Part shown: piece by piece, positions 42,370 through 52,700 of the stretch
Layout of the letters: the number at the start of each line of letters is the position of its first letter
Position numbering within the stretch: the first letter of the stretch is position 1
Assembly: GCF_963575615.1 (NCBI RefSeq)
Contig: NZ_CAUYTL010000002.1
Coordinates: forward strand, 1-64,000
Origin: Listeria_A hofi
GTDB taxonomy: Bacteria; Bacillota; Bacilli; Lactobacillales; Listeriaceae
DNA: 64,000 bases
Direction of reading: 5' to 3'
Program-made: the position numbers and the translations under genes
The notes under the pieces: model-generated
Told to the model about the DNA's origin: nothing
Seen by the model: only the letters and a program-made list of their open reading frames with translations
Database searches by the model: none

Positions 42370-43469
42370 TATTTCACATAGGCCAATTCTTTCGGAAACT
42401 CAGTCAAAACTTCATATCCATTTTCTGTCACCACAATATCGTCTTCTATTCTTACGCCTGCAACGCCTGGGACGTAAATGCCGGGTTCAATAGTGAAGAC
42501 CATATTTTCTTGTAGCGCCATGTCGTTTGTTTCTGTGATGGATGGGAATTCATGGACGCTTGCTCCTAGACCGTGACCGAGTCGATGTGGGAAATAGTCG
42601 CCGTAACCTGCATCTTTGATAATATTGCGGGCGGTCAGGTCAATTTTTTTTGCAGGAACGCCTGCTTTTACTTTTTCAATGGCTGCAAGTTGGGCTTTTA
42701 GCACGGTGTTGTAGATTTTCTCTTGTTCTGCGCTAATTTTGCCGTATGCCACGGTGCGCGTAATGTCGGAGCAGTAGCCTTTATGGACAACACCTAGGTC
42801 AAATAAAACGAGGTCGCCTTTTTGGATTTTCGTATCGCCCGGTGTGCCGTGTGGTAGGGCAGCATTTGTACCGGTAAGGACCATCGTTGAGAAGGACATC
42901 GCGGACACGCCTTTTTTCTTCATTTCATATTCGATTTTCGCGACGATTTCGGCTTCGGTTTTGCCTTCTGCGATTTCATCAACGCCTACTTGGATGGCAT
43001 AATCGGCGAGAAGTGCGGCTTCTTTTAGAATTGCGAGTTCTTCTGGCGTCTTGATAAGGCGGATCATCTGAATTTTTTCTTCAATAGAAATGAATGTTGC
43101 ATCGGTTAAGTATTTGGATAAAATTTCGAAACGGTCCACGCTCATATGGGATTTCTCGATGGCGAATTTTTTCACGTTTGGTACGCGTTTGGTAATCTCG
43201 GTTACGATAATTTCCCATGGATTTTCGATGTCGCTGTAACCGTATGCATCGTGAGACCAGTCGCTGTTTTTTACATCTTCTACTTCCAAACCTGGCGTGA
43301 AAAGAAATGGCGCTACTTCGGGAAACACAGCGAGGCCTAGTACACGTTCATGCGGATCGCTGTGATAACCGGTGAAATAGGCGATGTTTTCAGGGTCGGT
43401 GATGAACGCAACCTCAGCTCCTTGTTCTTTCAGCCAGTTTTGCAAAATATCGATATTTTTTTCCATCAT
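42369..43469 (-). CDS. pepQ: M24 family Xaa-Pro dipeptidase
   Basis: The 365-366-residue pita-bread metallopeptidase has an N-terminal creatinase-like domain and the five metal ligands in FDLGVVHKGYCSDITRTV (two Asp), HRLGHGLG (His), FTIEPGIY (Glu) and RIEDDIVV (Glu). It cleaves Xaa-Pro dipeptides in the cytoplasm. Two adjacent ATG codons stand at 43469 and 43466, with AAGGATG upstream. Confidence 0.92.
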   Translation of the reverse strand: MMEKNIDILQNWLKEQGAEVAFITDPENIAYFTGYHSDPHERVLGLAVFPEVAPFLFTPGLEVEDVKNSDWSHDAYGYSDIENPWEIIVTEITKRVPNVKKFAIEKSHMSVDRFEILSKYLTDATFISIEEKIQMIRLIKTPEELAILKEAALLADYAIQVGVDEIAEGKTEAEIVAKIEYEMKKKGVSAMSFSTMVLTGTNAALPHGTPGDTKIQKGDLVLFDLGVVHKGYCSDITRTVAYGKISAEQEKIYNTVLKAQLAAIEKVKAGVPAKKIDLTARNIIKDAGYGDYFPHRLGHGLGASVHEFPSITETNDMALQENMVFTIEPGIYVPGVAGVRIEDDIVVTENGYEVLTEFPKELAYVK

Positions 43470-43532
43470 TCATCCTTCTTTCCTTGTTTCGTTCGCTTTA
43501 TCATACCACGAAACTGCGCAGAACTTAAATGT

Positions 43533-44225
43533 TTACCATGGAATAATGCCATCGCGGCTCATAAAAATATCGGTGGAGCCATCTTTGTCAATGGTTGCCA
43601 TTTGTACGATTGCATCGGTGCCTTCTTGAACGGTTTGGTGGCCTTGTCCGGTTAAGCCGGTTTTGGTTGGACCTGGGTCAACGGCGTTAATTTGCATATT
43701 TGGAAAACTTTTGGCGTATTGTACAGTCAGCATGGAAACGGCGGACTTGGAGGAGCTGTAGGCAAGTGGATTTAGTTTGGACTCGATTTGTTCAGGATTC
43801 AGAACTTGACCGAACGAACCTAGGCCGCTGCTAACATTGACGATAATGGGTTGCGTGGATTTTTGCAAAAGTGGTAAAAAGTTATTGGTTACGCGCACGA
43901 CGCCGTAAACGTTGACTTGGTAAACTTATTCCATCATTTCGGCGGTAATATCTTGCGGGGAAGCGAATGGCCCGGAAATGCCGGCGTTGTTGATTAGGAC
44001 GTCTAAGTGGGATTCCTGTTGTTCGATTTCGGCTACAGCTTGTGCGACCGATGCTTCATTCGTCACGTCTAACTGTACAAAATGGACGCCTAATTCTGCG
44101 GCAGCTTCTTGGCCACGAGTCACATCGCGCGAACCGATGTAAACGTTGTGTCTGAGTTCTTTCAAACGCCGCGCTGTTTCGAATCCTATTCCTGCGTTTC
44201 CACCTGTGATTAATGTTGTTGTCAT
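43533..44225 (-). pseudogene. Short-chain dehydrogenase gene interrupted by an in-frame TAA
   Basis: The first half (99 residues) carries TGGNAGIG, the NAD(P)-binding motif, and NNAG. After a TAA at 43926-43928 the same frame continues as VYQVNVYGVVRVTNNF with the active-site YSSSKSAV (Tyr and Lys), LDVTN and DPGPTKTGLTG. Both halves are in the same frame with no missing bases, so one substitution (for example AAA to TAA) explains the break. The family is SDR NAD(P)-dependent oxidoreductase. Readthrough, or a sequencing error, could still leave a working enzyme. Confidence 0.88.
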
Positions 44226-44237
44226 TTTCTTTCCTCC

Positions 44238-44549
44238 TCAACGATTTCCTTTGCTTAGTTGCATGTTATCGATTTTTTTCGTTCTTAAAAACCAGTATTG
44301 GTGATAATCGCCTTGTAGCGCGCTAAATTCGACGGGCTTTTTGCCGGACTTCACAATGTATTGTTCTAAAAATCCTTTCAGTATCCACGGGTCTTCGATG
44401 GATTTCTGCTGTAATCTTAGAATGCACTCGATTTTTTCAGGGCTTGTTTGTAGTTCTGACGCGATTTGTTCGATGGTTAACCTTGATAGTTCTAAGTTTT
44501 GTTGAAATTCTTGCTTGGTATTTTGCATTTGTTGTGGTGTTAATGACAT
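44238..44549 (-). CDS. DUF2316 family protein
   Basis: The 103-residue protein starts MSLTPQQMQNTKQEFQQNLE and has a helix-turn-helix-like N-terminal half (LTIEQIASELQTSPEKIECIL), typical of DUF2316. AAGGAGG precedes the ATG at 44549. It is upstream of the SDR gene on the same strand with 12 bases between, so the two form an operon facing away from the MarR gene. Confidence 0.8.
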   Translation of the reverse strand: MSLTPQQMQNTKQEFQQNLELSRLTIEQIASELQTSPEKIECILRLQQKSIEDPWILKGFLEQYIVKSGKKPVEFSALQGDYHQYWFLRTKKIDNMQLSKGNR

Positions 44550-44685
44550 AATGGCTTCCTCCTTGATAGTTGTTTTCAATACAGTTGTAATTAAAACTAT
44601 TTGCCATAACTGATTATACGACTTTCTTAAACAGTTGTCAATTTAATTGTTATGGATTAAACTATTTAAGAAGGAGGAGAGGCAT
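44550..44685. promoter_or_regulatory. Divergent control region between DUF2316-SDR and marR
   Basis: Two ACAGTTGT motifs (44581, 44631) and repeated AACTATTT motifs surround symmetrical sequences such as AGTTGTAATTAAAACT and CAATTTAATTG. This arrangement is expected of a MarR-type operator region. The protein-site assignment is inference. Confidence 0.4.
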
Positions 44686-45108
44686 ATGATTTCAGGTGAA
44701 CATGAGCTTTCCGAGAAAATTTATCAGTTGAGTTTGCTTCAACAGGAGTATATTTCAAAACGTTTGAAAGGGGTTCATTTGAATCTTTTACAGGCAAAAA
44801 GCTTGAATTATGTAGCGACTCATTTGGGAACGATTCAGAAGGAACTAGCGAATTATTTAGGAAAACAGAATGCGACAATTACGAATATTTTAAAGGAACT
44901 GGAGAAGAAGGGGCTTATTTATCGAGAAATTCCTAGTGATAATGAGCGGCAAAAGCAAATTTTTCTAACGGTAGAAGGCGAAAAGTTGGTTGGCTATGTG
45001 CAGCAGGCGTTTCACGATTTGAATGAAGGGATGGAGCAGATTCTTTCGGGGAGAGAACGGAAACATCTGGTGGCTGGGTTAGAAAAATTAATTGCGGATT
45101 TTGATTAG
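44686..45108 (+). CDS. MarR family transcriptional regulator
   Basis: The 140-residue winged-helix protein has GTIQKELANYLGKQNATITNIL as recognition helices and the wing EKKGLIYREIPSDNERQKQIFLT. It is divergent to DUF2316-SDR and probably represses that unit and itself, releasing on a small ligand. The ATG at 44686 follows AAGGAGGAGAGG. Confidence 0.9.
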   Translation: MISGEHELSEKIYQLSLLQQEYISKRLKGVHLNLLQAKSLNYVATHLGTIQKELANYLGKQNATITNILKELEKKGLIYREIPSDNERQKQIFLTVEGEKLVGYVQQAFHDLNEGMEQILSGRERKHLVAGLEKLIADFD

Positions 45109-45254
45109 ATATCAGGGCGTGTTTTCTGTACTAGTATAGCGGTGTTTTGAAGGTGCGCGGGTTATCACGGAACAGTGTTATTGCAACACTTTGTAATCGT
45201 TTTATGGTATAGTTTATGTAGTAGATACAATTAGTAGTACAGAAGGGAAGTTAG

Positions 45255-45941
45255 ATGATGCAAATTTCATTTCATGGGCAATCTTGTATTAAAGTAGTAG
45301 CGGAGGGTGTAACGATTTTAGTCGATCCGTTTATTTCGGGGAATCCGCAGTGTGATTTAGTCGTTGAGGATGAGAAACCGGATTATATTATTGTGACGCA
45401 CGGGCATGATGATCACGTTGGGGATACGGTTGCGATTGCAGCGAATTCGGGCGCGACGGTGATTGCGAATGTGGAGTTGGCGACGTTTTTGAGTATGGAG
45501 GGTGTGAAAAATTTGGCGCCGCTACATATTGGTGGGAAACGGTCGTTTGATTTTGGAACGGTGAAGCTGACGCAGGCGTTTCATGGTTCCTCAACAGTGA
45601 AGGATGGCAAAATTATTAATTTAGGCTTGCCGACGGGATTTGTGTTGACGATTGGTGAGAAATCGATTTACCATGCGGGCGACACGGGATTGTTCTCGGA
45701 TATGAAATTGATTGGACAGTTGAACGAGCTTGACGCAGCATTTTTGCCGATTGGGGATAATTTTACAATGGGGCCGGAAGATGCGGCGATTGCGGCGGAA
45801 TTTTTGCAGGCGAAAGTGGTTGTGCCGATGCATTATAATACGTTTCCATTGATTGCGCAGGACCCGCATGCGTTTGTGGCGAGTTTGAACGTGGAATTGC
45901 GCGGGAAAGTGTTGGAGATTGGCGAGTCGATGACAATTTAG
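45255..45941 (+). CDS. ytkL: YtkL, UPF0173 metallo-beta-lactamase-fold hydrolase
   Basis: The 228-residue protein has HGQSC at the start, the zinc motif THGHDDHVGD and late HAGDTGLFSDM and MHYNTFP metal ligands. Conserved through Firmicutes; substrate not known. ATG 45255 and 45258 are adjacent; the second gives the usual N-terminus. Confidence 0.9.
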   Translation: MMQISFHGQSCIKVVAEGVTILVDPFISGNPQCDLVVEDEKPDYIIVTHGHDDHVGDTVAIAANSGATVIANVELATFLSMEGVKNLAPLHIGGKRSFDFGTVKLTQAFHGSSTVKDGKIINLGLPTGFVLTIGEKSIYHAGDTGLFSDMKLIGQLNELDAAFLPIGDNFTMGPEDAAIAAEFLQAKVVVPMHYNTFPLIAQDPHAFVASLNVELRGKVLEIGESMTI

Positions 45942-45950
45942 AGGGAATGG

Positions 45951-47276
45951 GTGAGTGGCTTGGCGACAAAGCATGAGCAGATTTTGAAATATATTGAAGA
46001 GCTTGCGGTTGGTGAGAAAATTTCAGTGCGAAAAATCGCGAAAAACTTGCAGGTTAGTGAGGGAACGGCTTACAGGGCGATCAAGGACGCGGAGATTGTG
46101 GGCTTTGTTAGTACGATTAAGCGTGTCGGAACAATTCGGATTGAGCGGAAGCAAAAAGATAGTATTGAGAAGCTGACATATGCTGAGATTGTGAATATGA
46201 TTGATGGTCAAGTCTTAGGTGGCCGTGCGGGGCTTCATAAATCATTGAATAAGTTTGTGATTGGTGCAATGACTGTTGAGGCGATGGAGCGCTATACGGA
46301 TGCGGGTAATTTGGTGATTGTTGGAAATAGGGTTGACGCACAGGAGTTAGCCTTGGAACGTGGCGCTGCGGTGCTGATCACGGGCGGATTTGATACGATG
46401 GATTCGGTGAAGAAATTGGCGGATGAGAAGGAACTGCCAATTTTATCAACAACATACGACACGTTTACGGTGGCAACGATGATTAATAGGGCGATTTTTG
46501 ACCAGCTAATCAAGAAGGAAGTCGTGTTTGTAGAGGATATTTTGACGCCACTTGAGAAGACGGCTTATTTGAATACGTCGGATCGGGTGGAAGATTGGTA
46601 TAAGAAGGAAACATCAACGGGGCACAGCCGTTTTCCGGTGGTGAACAAGGCAATGCGACTATCAGGAATGATTACGAGCAAAGACGTGATCGATAAAAAT
46701 TTATCGATTTCAATTGAACGTGCGATGACAAAAAATCCGTTGACGGTTGGCCCCAAAATGAGCGTAGCTTCGGTTTCGCACATGATGATTTGGGAAGGTA
46801 TTGAGGTTATCCCGGTTGTGAAGGATGATTTGACGTTGATTGGAATTGTGAGTCGTCAGGATATTTTGAAGTCATTACAAATGATTCAGCGTCAACCTCA
46901 AATTGGTGAGACGATTGATGATACGATTACGAATCAGTTGATTGAGAAACCTAATGATGATACATCGGAACTTGATTTTCAGTTCACGGTGACGCCACAG
47001 ATGACGAACAATATTGGAACGCTTTCCTACGGGGTTTTTACACAAATTGTATGTGATGTGGTACAGCAAAAACTGTTTTCTTTGAAGAAACGGAATGTGG
47101 CGATTGAAAATATCTCCATTTATTTTTTAAAACCGATACAAATGGATGCAACAATTGTTATTAAACCGCGGATTTTGGAAATTGGGCGTAAGGCGGGGAA
47201 AATTGATATCGAGCTGTATTTGGAAGGTATTTTAGTCGGTAAAGCGCTTGTTGCTTGCCAAATGATGGAACGATAA
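45951..47276 (+). CDS. ytoI: YtoI, HTH-CBS-DRTGG-hotdog regulator-like protein
   Basis: The protein of about 440 residues has an N-terminal winged helix (EKISVRKIAKNLQVSEGTAYRAIKDAE), a DRTGG domain, two CBS motifs (about 195-305; ITSKDVIDKNLSISIERAMTKNP and GIVSRQDILKSL) and a C-terminal hot-dog domain. CBS pairs usually bind adenine nucleotides, so it may sense energy or a second messenger; target unknown. Start uncertain: GTG 45951 or TTG 45960, the latter giving MATKHEQ as in Bacillus. Confidence 0.88.
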   Translation: MSGLATKHEQILKYIEELAVGEKISVRKIAKNLQVSEGTAYRAIKDAEIVGFVSTIKRVGTIRIERKQKDSIEKLTYAEIVNMIDGQVLGGRAGLHKSLNKFVIGAMTVEAMERYTDAGNLVIVGNRVDAQELALERGAAVLITGGFDTMDSVKKLADEKELPILSTTYDTFTVATMINRAIFDQLIKKEVVFVEDILTPLEKTAYLNTSDRVEDWYKKETSTGHSRFPVVNKAMRLSGMITSKDVIDKNLSISIERAMTKNPLTVGPKMSVASVSHMMIWEGIEVIPVVKDDLTLIGIVSRQDILKSLQMIQRQPQIGETIDDTITNQLIEKPNDDTSELDFQFTVTPQMTNNIGTLSYGVFTQIVCDVVQQKLFSLKKRNVAIENISIYFLKPIQMDATIVIKPRILEIGRKAGKIDIELYLEGILVGKALVACQMMER

Positions 47277-47293
47277 GGAGTGATCATACGAGG

Positions 47294-48223
47294 ATGAAAA
47301 AGGCAATTTTAGACGTTATTAAGAAATATGAAACAATTATTATTCATCGGCATGTACGACCTGATCCAGATGCATATGGTTCGCAAATGGGATTGGCGGC
47401 AGTTTTAGAAGCGAGTTTTCCTGATAAGTTGATTTATTGTGTGGGAGAAGGCGAGCCGTCGCTTAATTTTCTTGGAGAAGTGGATGTCATTGCTAATTCG
47501 GTTTACGAAAATGCGCTTGTGATTGTTTGTGATACGGCGAACACGGAGCGGATTGATGATGCGCGTTTTTCGGCTGGTAAAGAGCTTGTGAAGATTGATC
47601 ATCACCCGAATGACGATGCATACGGAGATTACAGTTGGGTCGACACAACAGCTTCTTCTTGTAGTGAGATGATTACTGCGTTTGTGGAAACATTTCCCGA
47701 AAATTTGACGCTAAACGAGAAGGCAGCACGGTTGTTATATGCAGGTATAGTTGGCGACACAGGGCGATTCTTGTTCCCGAATACGACACCAGAAACGTTG
47801 CGGTATGCGGCAGACCTCGTTACATTCCCGTTTAATCGGACGGAAATCTTTACGAAAATGTACGAAACGCCATTGAATGCTGTTAAGCTGTCAGGCTATA
47901 TTTTACAAAATTTCCAGATGTCGGCAAATGGTGCGGCCCATATTTATATTAATCGCGATCTATTGGAGCAATTCGATGTCACGGCGCGTGATGCAGCGCA
48001 ATTGGTAAACCGGATTGATAGTGTGATTGGGATTAAGGCGTGGATTTTATTTATAGAAGATGGCGCTATTATTCGAGCCCGACTGCGCTCAAAAGGACCA
48101 GTTATCAATGGTTTGGCAAAACAATATCGTGGTGGCGGACATCCATTAGCATCAGGGGCGACGCTTGAATCGGAGTCAGAAATTCCAGAAATGGTTGCGA
48201 AATTGGAAGCATTATGTAATTGA
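47294..48223 (+). CDS. nrnA: Nano-RNase / pAp phosphatase NrnA
   Basis: The 309-residue DHH-DHHA1 phosphoesterase has RHVRPDPDAYGSQ (DHH-like motif I), IVCDTANTERID, KIDHHPNDDAYG (DHH) and a C-terminal GGGHPLASGA. It degrades very short RNAs (and hydrolyses pAp). Order ytkL-ytoI-nrnA-dnaE is the Bacillus/Listeria one. ATG 47294 follows AAGGAG at 12 bases. Confidence 0.95.
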   Translation: MKKAILDVIKKYETIIIHRHVRPDPDAYGSQMGLAAVLEASFPDKLIYCVGEGEPSLNFLGEVDVIANSVYENALVIVCDTANTERIDDARFSAGKELVKIDHHPNDDAYGDYSWVDTTASSCSEMITAFVETFPENLTLNEKAARLLYAGIVGDTGRFLFPNTTPETLRYAADLVTFPFNRTEIFTKMYETPLNAVKLSGYILQNFQMSANGAAHIYINRDLLEQFDVTARDAAQLVNRIDSVIGIKAWILFIEDGAIIRARLRSKGPVINGLAKQYRGGGHPLASGATLESESEIPEMVAKLEALCN

Positions 48224-48273
48224 GAAAGGAGCAGTACATCTAATTTTTCGGGATGTACCGCTCCTTTTCTATG
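48222..48273. terminator. Terminator after nrnA
   Basis: GAAAGGAGCAGTACATC pairs with GGATGTACCGCTCCTTTTC around TAATTTTTC. Confidence 0.8.
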
Positions 48274-48649
48274 CGTTCAGACCAATATAAATTTGAATCG
48301 TGCCATCTGGTAAATACATTTCATAGTCAAAAAGGTAACTTCGATCAAGTGGAGTATTCCAAATTTGCTGCCACGTCTCAAAAACATCTGTTTCAACGTC
48401 GAACACTTGATATCTCTGATCTGGAATCATGATTTCCTTAGCGGTTTCAGTAGGGCGGATGCTTGTGGCCACACTCACGGTATAATCGCCTTGGTAATCA
48501 CTTTCATACTCCTCATAAACACCATAAAAAGTAGCATTTGTTTGTTGCAAATTCTGAACTTCCGTCCACATCATTCCAATTTTGTCAGCCACATCAGGGT
48601 CATTGAAATTATTCGTTCGTGTTTTCTTTATTACATAAATAGTTTGCAT
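48269..48649 (-). CDS. GyrI-like small-molecule-binding protein
   Basis: The 126-residue protein matches the AraC effector-binding/GyrI-like domain (KIGMMWTEVQNL, YGVYEEYESDYQGDYTVSVA and DVFETWQQIW with FDYEMY), which binds hydrophobic ligands or toxins. It has no DNA-binding part. It is divergent from the WYL regulator at 48744, which may control it. Confidence 0.8.
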   Translation of the reverse strand: MQTIYVIKKTRTNNFNDPDVADKIGMMWTEVQNLQQTNATFYGVYEEYESDYQGDYTVSVATSIRPTETAKEIMIPDQRYQVFDVETDVFETWQQIWNTPLDRSYLFDYEMYLPDGTIQIYIGLNA

Positions 48650-48743
48650 TATTTAAACCTCCTTTTCTTCTATGATAATCTATTCGATTGACAGCATATT
48701 GTCATATTATATGTTACGATAAAAATAAAAGAGGTGAGCTGTC

Positions 48744-49649
48744 GTGAAAATTGATCGTTTATTAGAAATTTTAATTTTGTTAATGAATCGTAAACAAGTA
48801 CAGGCGAAAGAATTAGCAGCCTATTTTGAGGTATCTGTCCGAACAATCTATCGGGACGTCGAAACGCTCTCACTTGCGGGGATTCCGATTGAGATGACAC
48901 GAGGCAGAGCTGGTGGAATTAGTCTGATGAAAGGGTTTAGTTTGTCCAGAATTCCTATTACTGAGAAGGAAAAAGATGTTTTGCAAATGGCACTTCAAAA
49001 TCTTTCTACAACTAATTTTCCCGAATTAGCAACATTGATTGAGAAACTTCAAGCACTGTCGCATACATCTCAAAAAGAGTGGATTGTCATTGATCCTGCT
49101 GAATACGGCGCTCCACCAGAACGGAATGAGATTTTTGAGATGATGAAGCGCTGTATTTTGGAGAATCGCAAAGTTTCTTTTATCTATTATAATAGTAATC
49201 GGCAAAAAACGAGGAGAGAAGTAGCGCCACTTAAACTCTGGTACCGTGGAAGTGCATGGTATTTATGGGGCTATTGTTATTTGCGAGAGGCGTATCGTTT
49301 ATTTCATATTCATCGCATGGTCGATATGGCTGAGATGGATTATTTCCGGCCTGACTACGATGAGTCTGCATTTGAAATATTTCGAGAGGCAGCGGTGACG
49401 CCAGCACCTAAATTAGTTGTGCATCTGGTGTTTGAGGTAGCTGTATATTATCGCTTATTAGCTATTTTTCCAGCTGAAATGATGCAACAATCCTATGACA
49501 AAATTGTGGTGAAGACAGAAATGCCGAAAACGGATTGGCTTTACTCTTTCTTACTTTCTTTCGGATCAGATGTGCAAATTATCGAGCCTGAATCGTTGCG
49601 TCTAGAAATACAAGCGAATTTAAAAAAAGCAATGCAACATTATGACTAA
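48744..49649 (+). CDS. YafY/DeoR-type regulator with HTH_11 and WYL domains
   Basis: The 301-residue protein has an N-terminal HTH (AKELAAYFEVSVRTIYRDVETLSLAGIPI) and a WYL domain (FIYYNSNRQKTRREVAPLKLWYRGSAWYLWGYC). WYL domains bind ligands including nucleic acids in some families. GAGGTGAG precedes the GTG start. The pair with the GyrI-like gene looks like an inserted regulatory cassette between nrnA and dnaE. Confidence 0.88.
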   Translation: MKIDRLLEILILLMNRKQVQAKELAAYFEVSVRTIYRDVETLSLAGIPIEMTRGRAGGISLMKGFSLSRIPITEKEKDVLQMALQNLSTTNFPELATLIEKLQALSHTSQKEWIVIDPAEYGAPPERNEIFEMMKRCILENRKVSFIYYNSNRQKTRREVAPLKLWYRGSAWYLWGYCYLREAYRLFHIHRMVDMAEMDYFRPDYDESAFEIFREAAVTPAPKLVVHLVFEVAVYYRLLAIFPAEMMQQSYDKIVVKTEMPKTDWLYSFLLSFGSDVQIIEPESLRLEIQANLKKAMQHYD

Positions 49650-49678
49650 TCTTGCGTAAATAAAAAGCGAACATATGG

Positions 49679-49707
49679 TTTCTTTTTTTGGGGATAACCG
49701 ATATAAT
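49679..49707 (+). promoter_or_regulatory. Promoter of dnaE
   Basis: TTTCTT (49679-49684) and TATAAT (49702-49707), 17 apart. It lies inside an in-frame extension beginning at 49675, so that earlier start is not used. Confidence 0.65.
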
Positions 49708-49743
49708 ATAGATGAGACTGTGGGTAGAGAGGAGATGTGGCTA

Positions 49744-52700
49744 ATGGGATTCGTTCATTTACAAGTAGCCAGTGCGTATGATTTGTTATCAAGTACGGCG
49801 GCTATTGATGGGATTATTGAAAAAGCGCAACAATTTCATTATCCTGCTGTTGCGATAACTGACCATAATGTGATGTATGGCGTTATTGAATTTTATCAAA
49901 AATGCCGTGCTGCAGGGATTAAGCCTCTGGTTGGGATGACGATTTCTGTGGAAGGCGTTATGCAACCGCTTGAGACTTATGAACTACTCCTGCTCGCTAA
50001 AACAACGCAAGGTTACAGAAACCTCCTCAAAATTTCGAGCGCGATTGAAACGCGTGAGGAGCAGAAATTACCCTTAAAATGGCTTGAATCTTATTGTGAG
50101 GGCTTGTTGTTATTTTCGCCAGGGGAAGCTGGTGAAATAGAGCGGCTCATTCGCCAAGGGATGCATGAAGACGCGCAGTTAGTCGTTGCGAAATGGCGAG
50201 AAATTGCAGGAGAGTCTGCGTTTTATATGACATTACAAAAGGAGAATCCTCATTACGAAGCGATTCTTAATTTTTGTGAAGGGAATCGGATCCCAGCTGT
50301 AGCAACGAAAAATGTCCAGTATTTGGAGCCGAGTGGTGTCAGAAGCACGGAAATTTTACGCGCGATTCGTGATAATGAAACGGTAGCATGGCATAACTTA
50401 CCGCTTACAGGAGGAGCTTATTTCGCAACCCCTGAGGAGATGGAGAACTTATTTACAACACCATTTGAAAAAGAAGCGTTGGAGCTAACGACTAAAATCG
50501 CGGATATGTGCCATGTGGAAATCGCGATGGATCAGCATTTATTGCCTAAATTCCCATTAGCAAACGGATTTGAAGCAGGGCCGGTTTTGAAAGATTTATG
50601 TTATGAAGCGTTAAAAAAACGTATCATGAATCCTGATAATGTTTACTGGGAACGTTTGGATTATGAGCTGAAAGTCATTCAGGAGATGGGTTTTTCGGAT
50701 TACTTTCTAATCGTATGGGATGTTATGAAATATTCCCGAGAAAATGGGATTTTAACAGGACCTGGTCGGGGTTCGGCGGCTGGCTCGCTTGTTTCTTACG
50801 TGCTACAAATTACAGATGTGGATCCGATTCAATATCATTTATTATTTGAACGATTTCTAAACCCAGAGCGAATCAGCATGCCAGATATCGATTTGGATTT
50901 CCCGGATAATCGGCGTGATGAAGTCATTTCTTACGTTGTTGCAAAGTATGGCATGCAGCACGTGGCTCAAATCGGAACGTTTGGAACATTAGCCGCAAAA
51001 GCAGCGGTGCGAGATACAGCACGAACTTTCGGCTTGAATTGTGTCCAATTATCCGATTGGTCAAAGCTTATTTCACGCGAGCTGGGCATGACACTCACAA
51101 AAGCTTACGAACAATCAGCTGCACTCCAACGCCATATCATCAGTTCTGAACAAAACCAGCTCATCTGGCAAATTGCCACTGAAATCGAAGGGCTTCCACG
51201 CCATATTTCCACACATGCTGCCGGAGTTGTTATTAGCGACGAACCGCTTGTTGACCAAATTGCTTTACAAAAAGGGAGCGGGGACGCGCTTTTGACTCAA
51301 TTTGCGATGGGGGATCTTGAAAAAATAGGGTTGTTAAAAATGGATTTCCTGGGCCTTCGAAATTTAACATTATTGGATAGAACGTTAAAAAATGTGAATC
51401 ATATTCGTGATACAGCATTGACCTTACAGGATATTCCGCTTGACGATGCGAAAACGCTTCAAATTTTCCAAAAAGGCGATACGACGGGAATTTTTCAGTT
51501 TGAATCGGATGGTATTCGGCGTGTTCTGAAGCATCTACGGCCAACTTCTTTTGAGGATATTGTCGCAACGAATGCGCTTTATCGCCCAGGTCCAATGGAA
51601 CAAATCGATACCTTTATCGCGCGGAAACATGGTAAACAAGATATCATCTATCCGCATCCAGATTTAGAGCCGATTTTGGGTGTTACTTATGGGATTATAG
51701 TATATCAAGAGCAAATTATTCAAGTGGCCTCTTCAATGGCTGGATTCTCGCTTGGAGAGGCAGATCTACTACGCCGCGCTGTTAGTAAGAAGAAAGCTGA
51801 TGTTCTAGAAGAAGAAAGGATTCACTTCATTTCAGGTGCGGTCAAAAAAGGCTATACGCAAGCAAGCGCTAATGAAGTATACGATTTAATTGTCCGTTTT
51901 GCCAATTATGGTTTCAATAGAAGTCATGCAGTCGCTTATTCCAAAATCGCATTTCAACTAGCTTACTTAAAAGCTAACTATCCGGCAGCATTTATGGCCT
52001 CACTTCTGAGCGCAGTTATTGGAAACGATGATAAAATCAGTCAATATATTACCGAAGCCAAAAATTATGGTATCAAAATGAGCGGCCCATCCATCAATCA
52101 CAGTTACTATCATTTTCAAGTAGAGAACAATGCGATTAGGTACAGTTTGCGCATGGTTCGAAAAGTTCCGAGTAAGTTCGTATTAGCTATTGTGAACGAA
52201 CGAAAAGGTGCACCGTTTAAAGATTTCTTTGACTTTTGTGAACGGATGCCTCAAAAGCAATTAACGAAACAAGTCTTAGAAGCATTGATTTACGCAGGCT
52301 GTTTTGATGAATTTGGCAAAGATCGCGCCACGTATATTGCCTCCATGGATGCTGCATTACAATATGTAAGCCTGCTCGGTGATGACGAAAAAGGAATTAA
52401 TCTTTTCACAACCGATGATGAATTGTTCCGCAAAATGAAACCGAAATACAGAGAGGCAAGTCCGCTTCCAATCGACGAAAAACTAGAAAAAGAAAAAGAA
52501 TACGTTGGGCAATATGTCTCGGCGCATCCTGTTACGTTTTATCACGATAAATTAAAATTGCTCGATATAACATCTTTATCACAAATCCAAGTTGGTAAAA
52601 TCTATAAAATTGCAGCCTATATTCATGATATCAAAACAATTCGCACTAAAAAAGGAGAGTCTATGTGCTTCCTAACAATCAGTGATGATAGTCGCGAAAT

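Noticed and set aside
43533..44225. Two separate SDR proteins
   Set aside because: Both fragments are in the same frame and make one complete SDR domain when the TAA is ignored.
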